From: Streptomyces sp. CBMA291
Lineage (GTDB): Bacteria; Actinomycetota; Actinomycetes; Streptomycetales; Streptomycetaceae
Assembly: GCF_014596525.1 (NCBI RefSeq)
Contig: NZ_MSJP01000098.1
Coordinates: forward strand, 62,001-126,000
Direction: 5' to 3'
Length of the DNA: 64,000 nucleotides
The notes beneath the pieces are model-generated. The model was not told the origin of the DNA, searched no databases, and was given only the letters and a program-made list of their open reading frames with translations. Positions 58,751-64,000 of this stretch are shown here, piece after piece. Made by a program: the position numbers and the translations under genes. Numbering within the stretch: position 1 is the stretch's first letter; every line of letters starts with the position of its first letter.

Positions 58751-59296
58751 ATGGATGAAGCGGAGATCGTGATCGGGCCGGTCGACCTCGCCGCCCGGGT
58801 GGACGAGGCCCTCGCCGTGCAGGCGCTCGCCTTCGGCCTCGACCGGGCCGAGGTCGCCGTACGCCGCCACATCGTCCTGAGCCACCTGCTGTGCGCCGGG
58901 GCCCGCTCCTACGGGGCCACCACCCCCGAAGGGACACTTGTCGGCTTCGTCTACGGGATGCCCAACGACCGCGCCCACTGGTGGTCCACCATCGTCGAGC
59001 CCTACCTCGGCGCCACCGGCACCGCCGACTGGCTCGACCGCTCCTTCGTCATCACCGAACTCCACGTCCACCCCGCCCACCAGGGCCGGGGCGTGGGCCG
59101 TGCGCTCATCACCACCATCACCGACGGAGCCGCCGAACCCCGCTCGATCCTCTCCGCCATCGACACCGAGAGTCCGGCCCGGGGCCTCTACCGCTCCCTC
59201 GGTTACCAGGACCTCGCCCGGCAGGTGCACTTTCCCAGCGCGGCCCGCCCGTACGCCGTGATGGGAGCCCCCCTGCCGCTCACGCGCCGTAACTGA
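58751..59296 (+). CDS. GNAT-family N-acetyltransferase
   Basis: 181 residues. The fold includes ALAVQALAFGLDRAEVAVRR, the acetyl-CoA loop ITELHVHPAHQGRGVGRALI near residue 105 and ESPARGLYRSLGYQDLARQV near 140. Substrate unknown; it may be a small-molecule or protein acetyltransferase. The ATG at 58751 is set by the leaderless -10. It precedes proS by 71 bases, and TAACCT near 59322 is a separate -10 for proS, so proS need not depend on this promoter. Confidence 0.87.
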   Translation: MDEAEIVIGPVDLAARVDEALAVQALAFGLDRAEVAVRRHIVLSHLLCAGARSYGATTPEGTLVGFVYGMPNDRAHWWSTIVEPYLGATGTADWLDRSFVITELHVHPAHQGRGVGRALITTITDGAAEPRSILSAIDTESPARGLYRSLGYQDLARQVHFPSAARPYAVMGAPLPLTRRN

Positions 59297-59367
59297 TTTC
59301 TCCGAGGCGGGGCCGCCCGGCTAACCTCGGGGCCATCACCGTCAGTCCCGGCAGGAGTACGAGAACC

Positions 59368-61068
59368 ATGGCCAACGCACCGGTCCAGCGCATGTCCCAG
59401 TTGATGGCGAAGACGCTGCGCGACGACCCGGCGGACGCCGAGGTCCTCAGCCACAAGCTCCTCGTCCGCGCCGGATACGTGCGCCGCACCGCCGCCGGCA
59501 TCTGGAGCTGGCTGCCCCTCGGCAAGAAGGTCCTCGCCAACGTCGAGCGCGTCGTGCGCGAGGAGATGGACGCCATCGGCGCGCAGGAGGTCTCCCTCCC
59601 CGCGCTGCTGCCCCGCGAGCCCTACGAGGCCACCAACCGCTGGAACGAGTACGGCGCCGAGCTGTTCCGCCTCCAGGACCGCAAGGGCGGCGACTACCTC
59701 CTCGGCCCCACCCACGAGGAGATCTTCACCCTCGTGGTCAAGGACCAGTGCTCGTCCTACAAGGACCTGCCGGTCATCCTCTACCAGATCCAGTCGAAGT
59801 TCCGCGACGAGGCCCGCCCCCGCGCCGGCATCCTGCGCGGCCGCGAGTTCCTGATGAAGGACTCGTACTCCTTCGACACCGAGGACGAGGGCCTCGCCCG
59901 CTCCTACGCCCTGCACCGCGAGGCCTACCAGCGGATCTTCCAGCGCCTCGGCCTCGACTACCGCATCGTCGCCGCCACCGCCGGAGCCATGGGCGGCTCC
60001 AAGTCGGAGGAGTTCCTCGCCCCCGCCGAGGCCGGTGAGGACACCTTCGCCGACTGCCCGAACTGCGACTTCGCGGCCAACACCGAGGCGATCTCCTACG
60101 CCCTCGTGCCCGTCGACGGCTCCGCCGTCCCGGCCGCCGAGGAGATCCCCACCCCCGACACCCCCACCATCGAGACCCTCGCCGCCTCGCTCGGCGTGCC
60201 CGCCTCCGCCACCCTGAAGAACCTCCTGGTGAAGGTCGACGGCGAGATCGTCGCCATCGGCGTCCCCGGCGACCGCGAGGTCGACCTGGGCAAGGTCGAG
60301 GAGCACTTCGCGCCCGCCACCGTCGAGATGGTCACCGAGACCGACTTCGCCGGGCGCGCCGACCTCGTCCGGGGCTACGTCGGCCCGCAGGGCCTGGAGA
60401 AGGTCCGGTACGTCGCCGACCCGCGCGTCGCGCCCGGCTCGGCGTGGATCACCGGGGCCAACAAGGAGAACGTCCACGCGAAGAACGTCGTCGCGGGCCG
60501 TGACTTCGAGGTCGACGAGTACGTCGACGTGGTCGTGGTGCAGGAGGGCGACCCGTGCCCCGCGTGCGGCACCGGCCTGAAGCTGGACCGCGCCATCGAG
60601 ATCGGCCACATCTTCCAGCTGGGCCGCAAGTACGCCGACGCCCTCAAGCTCGACGTCCTCGGCCAGAACGGCAAGCCCGTCCGGGTCACCATGGGCTCCT
60701 ACGGCATCGGCGTCTCGCGCGCGGTCGCCGCCCTCGCCGAGCAGACCGCCGACGAGAAGGGCCTGTGCTGGCCCGCCGAGGTCGCCCCCGCCGACGTGCA
60801 CGTCGTCGCCGCCGGAAAGGCCCTCCAGACGGAGCTGGCCCTCGAAGTCGCCGACAAGCTGTCCGCCGCCGGTCTCCGCGTCCTCGTCGACGACCGCGCC
60901 GGGGTCTCCCCGGGCGTCAAGTTCACCGACGCGGAGCTGATGGGCGTCCCGAAGATCCTGGTGGCCGGCCGCCGCTCCGGCGAAGGCGTCGTGGAACTCA
61001 AGGACCGCCGCACCGGCGAGCGCGAGGAACTCACCGTCGACGAGGCCCTCGCCCGCCTCACGGCCTGA
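59368..61068 (+). CDS. proS: Prolyl-tRNA synthetase (bacterial type)
   Basis: 566 residues, the usual size of the long bacterial form. Class II motif 1 is near AGIWSWLPLGKKVLANVERV, motif 2 is FRDEARPRAGILRGREFLMK, and motif 3 is GSYGIGVSRAVAALAEQ. The editing (INS) domain between motifs 2 and 3, residues about 220-390, contains ATLKNLLVKVDGEIVAIGVP and PGSAWITGANKENVHAKNV, so mischarged Ala-tRNA can be cleared. The C-terminal anticodon domain ends KDRRTGEREELTVDEAL. The ATG at 59368 follows AGGAG. Tandem repeats follow the stop. Confidence 0.97.
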   Translation: MANAPVQRMSQLMAKTLRDDPADAEVLSHKLLVRAGYVRRTAAGIWSWLPLGKKVLANVERVVREEMDAIGAQEVSLPALLPREPYEATNRWNEYGAELFRLQDRKGGDYLLGPTHEEIFTLVVKDQCSSYKDLPVILYQIQSKFRDEARPRAGILRGREFLMKDSYSFDTEDEGLARSYALHREAYQRIFQRLGLDYRIVAATAGAMGGSKSEEFLAPAEAGEDTFADCPNCDFAANTEAISYALVPVDGSAVPAAEEIPTPDTPTIETLAASLGVPASATLKNLLVKVDGEIVAIGVPGDREVDLGKVEEHFAPATVEMVTETDFAGRADLVRGYVGPQGLEKVRYVADPRVAPGSAWITGANKENVHAKNVVAGRDFEVDEYVDVVVVQEGDPCPACGTGLKLDRAIEIGHIFQLGRKYADALKLDVLGQNGKPVRVTMGSYGIGVSRAVAALAEQTADEKGLCWPAEVAPADVHVVAAGKALQTELALEVADKLSAAGLRVLVDDRAGVSPGVKFTDAELMGVPKILVAGRRSGEGVVELKDRRTGEREELTVDEALARLTA

Positions 61069-61090
61069 CGACCCCCGACGACCCCCGCCG

Positions 61091-61365
61091 CACGGCCTGA
61101 CGGCGCCCGCCTCGGGCCGTACGGCGGGCGTCTCACGGCCCGGCGGCGCTTGCCGTACGGGCTGACGGCGCCCGCCTTGCGCCTGACGGCGGGTGTCTCA
61201 CGGCTCTGCCGTCCTTGCCGTACGGCCTGACTGGGCCCGCCACAGGCCGTACGGCGGTCGGCGGTTGTCCCACGGCTCGGCTGCCCTTGCCGTACGGGCT
61301 GACGGCGCCCGCGTCCCGTCTGACGGTCCCCGCCTCACGGCTCGGCTGCCCTTGCCATGAGCCGG
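61091..61365. repeat. Decayed 65-72 bp tandem repeats
   Basis: The 351-base gene-free region between convergent proS and slipin genes holds units starting TCTCACGG or TCCCACGG and containing TTGCCGTACGG, CTGACGGCGCCCGC and a further CTGACGG. Units lie at 61131-61195, 61196-61267 and 61268-61332, with partial copies at both ends. Lengths of 65 and 72 bp break reading frames, so they are not coding. No terminator stands out. Confidence 0.8.
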
Positions 61366-61419
61366 GCCGCCTTCCTCACGCCTGACGCGCACTGCCGTAC
61401 CGCCTGGCGGCGTACCGCC

Positions 61420-62544
61420 TCACCGCCTGGCGGCACCCGCGTCCGGTGGGGCTCCGCCCTCGGCGGGATCGCCCTCGGCGAGGGCGGGGTCCTGGACCTC
61501 GCCCTCGCGGGGGCCCTCGTCTTCCCGGGGTGTCCCGCGCTCCAGGGGCGGCCCGTCTTCTTGAGGCGCCCCGCCGGCCGCGTCCTCCCGGCCCGTGGGC
61601 TCCACCGGTGAGCCCGCCAGATCCTCCACCGCATCCGACACGTCCGGGACCTTCCCTTCCGGGGTGTCCGGATAGGGCGGGACCGGGGGCGGAACGGGCG
61701 GGAGCGAAGGGGCCTGGGGGACGGGAGCGGCCCCGGAGGGCCTGGCCGGGCCGCCGCCCGTCGGATGCGGGTCGTCCCCGTCACCCGGGGTCGCCCGCTC
61801 CAGGAACCGCAGCAGCTCCACCGGGATCGGCAGGACCAGCGTCGAGTTCTTCTCCGCCGACACCGCCATCACCGTCTGCAACAGCCTCAGCTGGAGCGCC
61901 GCGGGCTGCTCCGACATCACCCCGGCCGCCTCCGCCAGCTTCTTCGACGCCTGGAGCTCCGCGTCCGCGTTGATCACCCGCGCCCGCCGCTCCCGGTCCG
62001 CCTCCGCCTGCCGGGCCATCGAACGCTTCATCGTCTCCGGCAGCGACACGTCCTTGATCTCGACCCGGTCGATCTGCACGCCCCAGCCGATGGCGGGGGA
62101 GTCCAGCATCAGTTCCAGACCCTGGTTGAGCTTCTCGCGGTTGGACAGCAGATCGTCGAGGTCGCTCTTGCCGATGATCGACCGCAGCGAGGTCTGAGCC
62201 ATCTGGGAGACCGCGAACTTGTAGTCCTCGACCCGGATGATCGCCTCCGCCGCGTCGACGACCTTGAAGTAGACCACCGCGTCGACCCGGACCGTGACGT
62301 TGTCCCGGGTGATGCCCTCCTGCGCGGGCACGGGCATCGTGACGATCTGCATGTTGACCTTGCGGAGCCGGTCCATACCCGGCACGACGAGGGTGAACCC
62401 CGGCCCCCTGATCCCCTCGCGCAGCCGCCCGAAACGGAAGACCACTCCCCGCTCGTACTGCTTCACGACCCGCGCCGCGGCGCCCGCGTACACCGCTACC
62501 GCCGCGCCCGCGCCGACCACCGCCAGCAGGATTTCCTCGATCAT
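61420..62544 (-). CDS. Slipin/SPFH-domain membrane protein
   Basis: 374 residues. One membrane segment (residues 2-24, EEILLAVVGAGAAVAVYAGA) is followed by the SPFH domain: VVKQYERGVVFRFGRLREGI, MPVPAQEGITRDNVTVRVDA, VVYFKVVDAAEAIIRVEDYK and LRSIIGKSDLDDLLSNREKL. A helical region with QAEADRERRARVINADAELQ comes next. The last 110 residues are a Pro/Glu/Gly-rich disordered tail. Slipins organise membrane microdomains and often associate with NfeD proteases; no nfeD gene is in the window. ATG 62544 is preferred over GTG 62547 for spacing from AGGGAG. Confidence 0.92.
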   Translation of the reverse strand: MIEEILLAVVGAGAAVAVYAGAAARVVKQYERGVVFRFGRLREGIRGPGFTLVVPGMDRLRKVNMQIVTMPVPAQEGITRDNVTVRVDAVVYFKVVDAAEAIIRVEDYKFAVSQMAQTSLRSIIGKSDLDDLLSNREKLNQGLELMLDSPAIGWGVQIDRVEIKDVSLPETMKRSMARQAEADRERRARVINADAELQASKKLAEAAGVMSEQPAALQLRLLQTVMAVSAEKNSTLVLPIPVELLRFLERATPGDGDDPHPTGGGPARPSGAAPVPQAPSLPPVPPPVPPYPDTPEGKVPDVSDAVEDLAGSPVEPTGREDAAGGAPQEDGPPLERGTPREDEGPREGEVQDPALAEGDPAEGGAPPDAGAARR

Positions 62545-62565
62545 CACGGCTCCCTGGATCGAGCC

Positions 62566-62611
62566 GAACCGTACGAAAACCGTACAAAAAATGTATGAAG
62601 AACCGTATGAA
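62566..62611. repeat. Four AT-rich tandem 11-12 bp repeats upstream of the slipin gene
   Basis: Consecutive units are GAACCGTACGA, AAACCGTACAA, AAAATGTATGAA and GAACCGTATGAA, starting at 62566, 62577, 62588 and 62600. They stand out in a roughly 72% GC background and lie about 22-67 bases upstream of the slipin start. A GGTAT-N7-ATACC inverted repeat (62616-62632) adjoins them. On the minus strand the units contain TACGGT and TTGTACGG, which resemble promoter elements. A regulator-binding array is plausible. Confidence 0.75.
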
Positions 62612-62661
62612 CAAGGGTATTCCCCGCATACCGGTCCGCGAACGCGCGACCGGCCGGGAAG

Positions 62662-63561
62662 TTACAGCCAGCCCGCGAACTCCAGAAGCAGCTCCGCGTC
62701 CTGCCGCCGCCCCGCCGCCAGCGCCCGCGTCCCCGACTCCACCGCGCGGAACAGCGTCCAGCCGCGCAGCCGCTCCCGGTCCACGTCCAGGGAGTCCGCG
62801 AGCCGGTTGACCCGCCGCCGGGCCGCCGAAGCGCCCGAGGAGGCCGCCACCAGGTCCTCCACCCGGTCCCGTACCAGCCGGGCCAGGTCGTACGCACGCT
62901 CGCCCACCAGCGGCTCGGGGCCGACCGCGAGCCAGGGCGTCCGGTCCCCCGCGAGGACCTTGCCCTGCCGGAAGTTCCCGTGCAGGAGCAGCGTCTCGGC
63001 CTCGCCCGCCAGCAGCTCCTCGCGCGCCGCGAGCGCCGTCGCCGTCAGTTCGCCGACCGTCTCGTCCGCCCCGTGGCGCTCCATCGCCGCCGTCTGCCGG
63101 GCCGTGCGCTCCGCCACCGTCTCGAAACCGTGCCCCGCCGGGGGCTCGACCCACAGCCTCCGTACGGTCCCGGCCGCCTCCAGGAGCGCCTTGGCCTCCG
63201 GGAGGGAGCGCAGGGACACCTCGGGGTGCAGCCGCTCCAGGAGCAGCGCGTCCGGCCCGACCTCGTCGAGCAGCCGGACCGCACCCCAGCCGTTCCAGTG
63301 CGCGAGCGCCTCCCGCTCCCGGTCGGGCCGGGCGAACGGGGGTGCGATCTTCAGCGCGGCGGGGGAGCCGTCGGGCAGCCGGACGAGCACGACCAGGCCG
63401 CTCCGCCCGCCGGGCGCCATCACCCGCTCGGCGACCAGGGAGGCCTGTTCGACCCGCTCCGCGGCGAGCGCGGGCAGCCGCCCGAGCCACTCGGCCGCGA
63501 CGGCTTCCCCGTACGTCTCTCCGAGCGTCCTCACCAGGCGCTGAGGCGGTTCGAAACCCAT
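62662..63561 (-). CDS. APH-fold pseudokinase (aminoglycoside/hydroxyurea phosphotransferase family)
   Basis: 299 residues. The fold follows the APH_6/hydroxyurea-resistance family: GLVVLVRLPDGSPAALKIAP holds the ATP-binding Lys, and PWLAVGPEPLVGERAYDLAR aligns with the family's PWLAIDPKPLVGDPAYDLAP (recalled). Active enzymes have HGDxxxxN with the catalytic Asp and a DPKP metal-binding Asp; here the first reads HGNFRQGK (from residue 194) and the second VGPEP, so catalytic Asp, Asn and metal-binding Asp are all replaced. It is probably non-catalytic. The ATG at 63561 gives MGFEPPQRL; a GTG at 63597 overlapping the upstream stop (GTGA) is the alternative. Confidence 0.8.
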   Translation of the reverse strand: MGFEPPQRLVRTLGETYGEAVAAEWLGRLPALAAERVEQASLVAERVMAPGGRSGLVVLVRLPDGSPAALKIAPPFARPDREREALAHWNGWGAVRLLDEVGPDALLLERLHPEVSLRSLPEAKALLEAAGTVRRLWVEPPAGHGFETVAERTARQTAAMERHGADETVGELTATALAAREELLAGEAETLLLHGNFRQGKVLAGDRTPWLAVGPEPLVGERAYDLARLVRDRVEDLVAASSGASAARRRVNRLADSLDVDRERLRGWTLFRAVESGTRALAAGRRQDAELLLEFAGWL

Positions 63562-63593
63562 GCGTACGTCGATCCTTCGGTCGGGGCGCGGGC

Positions 63594-64000
63594 TCACACC
63601 CGCTCGGCGAGCCCAGGAAAGGTTACGTCCCCGCCGCGCCAGCGGGCCGCTCGTACCGCCGCCTCGGCGAGTGCGGCGGCGGCTTCGTGCCGCGCGGGGC
63701 CCGTCGCGGCCCGCACCAGGTCGGAGTAGACCCCGGCCACCCGGTCCTCCAGGACGGCGGCTAGCCGCACGGCCGAGGCGGGGTCCGGCACGGGGAACGG
63801 CAGCGCGTACGCGGGCTCGGCCGCCTCCGGGGTGCCGCCGAGGTCCCGTACGGCCCGGCGCAGCGCGTCCCGGCGCGCCCGGTGGGCCCCGTGGGCGGCG
63901 GTGGCCTCGGCCCGGCGTCCGGCTCCGACGCGGGCGCCGACCACCCCGTATCCGTACACCGCCGCGTGCTCGGCGGCCAGCGCCGCCCGGGTGGCCTCCA
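63594..64000 (-). CDS. DUF4439-like ferritin-fold protein (3' part only)
   Basis: Only the C-terminal 135 codons are in the window; the gene begins beyond 64000. The readable text starts EATRAALAAEHAAVYGYGV, a ferritin-like ExxH helix, and continues with long amphipathic Ala/Arg helices (ALRRAVRDLGG, ASAVRLAAVLEDRVAGVYSD), matching DUF4439 of actinobacteria. Function unknown. The stop TGA overlaps a GTG of the downstream pseudokinase gene, suggesting one transcript. The DUF4439-pseudokinase pairing is conserved in other Streptomyces as far as I recall. Confidence 0.7.
   Translation of the reverse strand, partial: EATRAALAAEHAAVYGYGVVGARVGAGRRAEATAAHGAHRARRDALRRAVRDLGGTPEAAEPAYALPFPVPDPASAVRLAAVLEDRVAGVYSDLVRAATGPARHEAAAALAEAAVRAARWRGGDVTFPGLAERV

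Noticed and set aside
61091..61365. CRISPR array or coding repeats
   Set aside because: Unit lengths are 65 and 72 bp, copies are diverged along their full length, and no unique spacers or cas genes occur.

Overview
The window is high-GC, high-GC3 actinobacterial chromosome, almost certainly from a Streptomyces. It carries whiG (the sporulation sigma factor), an extracellular GH18 chitinase behind DasR-type operators, futalosine-pathway and MEP-pathway genes, frequent GTG starts and several leaderless genes. From memory, gene order matches the core region of Streptomyces chromosomes running from dprA-whiG-rpsB to dxr-ispG-proS. No phage, insertion sequence, CRISPR array, rRNA or intact tRNA gene was seen.

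Layout. 0-4 kb: 3' end of a YifB/ComM-type ATPase gene, dprA, whiG, a leaderless TetR regulator, and an opposing M23 peptidase next to long C-tracts. 4-10 kb: the rpsB-tsf-pyrH-frr-cdsA housekeeping run, punctuated by strong hairpins, then rlmN. 10-14 kb: a TPP riboswitch followed by a three-gene thiamine-type ABC importer (binding lipoprotein, fused permease, ATPase). 14-18 kb: a RibD/DHFR-like reductase, a LOG-family protein, and an ABC exporter pair with a degenerate ATPase signature. 18-23 kb: the first polyamine block (class III aminotransferase, Lrp/AsnC regulator, divergent aldehyde dehydrogenase, PotD-like lipoprotein). 23-31 kb: an IclR/nitroreductase pair, a serine hydrolase, and a tightly packed minus-strand series: aminodeoxyfutalosine deaminase, GDPD phosphodiesterase, DUF574 methyltransferase, histidine kinase and response regulator. 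32-39 kb: the second polyamine block, a six-gene operon (aldehyde dehydrogenase, PotD, PotA, PotB, PotC, FAD amine oxidase). 39-44 kb: a small unknown protein behind a Crp-like palindrome, a methyltransferase remnant, the chitinase and a PAP2 phosphatase. 43-52 kb: gabT-type aminotransferase, a TraD-like ATPase, a PucR regulator, a small membrane protein, a DMT exporter and a third aldehyde dehydrogenase. 52-61 kb: a divergent EPSP synthase, dxr, a site-2 protease, ispG, two GNAT proteins and proS. 61-64 kb: decayed tandem repeats, a slipin, an APH-fold pseudokinase and a partial DUF4439-like gene.

How the genes work together. Two blocks and gabT plausibly form a dispersed polyamine/GABA catabolic system: uptake (PotABCD), oxidation or transamination (FAD oxidase, aminotransferases), aldehyde oxidation (three dehydrogenases) and control (Lrp/AsnC, PucR). 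The rpsB-tsf-pyrH-frr-cdsA group links translation, UMP synthesis, ribosome recycling and phospholipid synthesis. dxr and ispG flank a site-2 protease, as in many actinobacteria.

Intergenic regions are rich in palindromic terminators and in degenerate tandem repeats of several unit lengths. The most unusual items are the tandem 11-12 bp AT-rich repeats upstream of the slipin gene, the pseudokinase with all key residues replaced, the methyltransferase remnant lacking its SAM-binding core, and the ABC ATPase without a recognisable signature motif.
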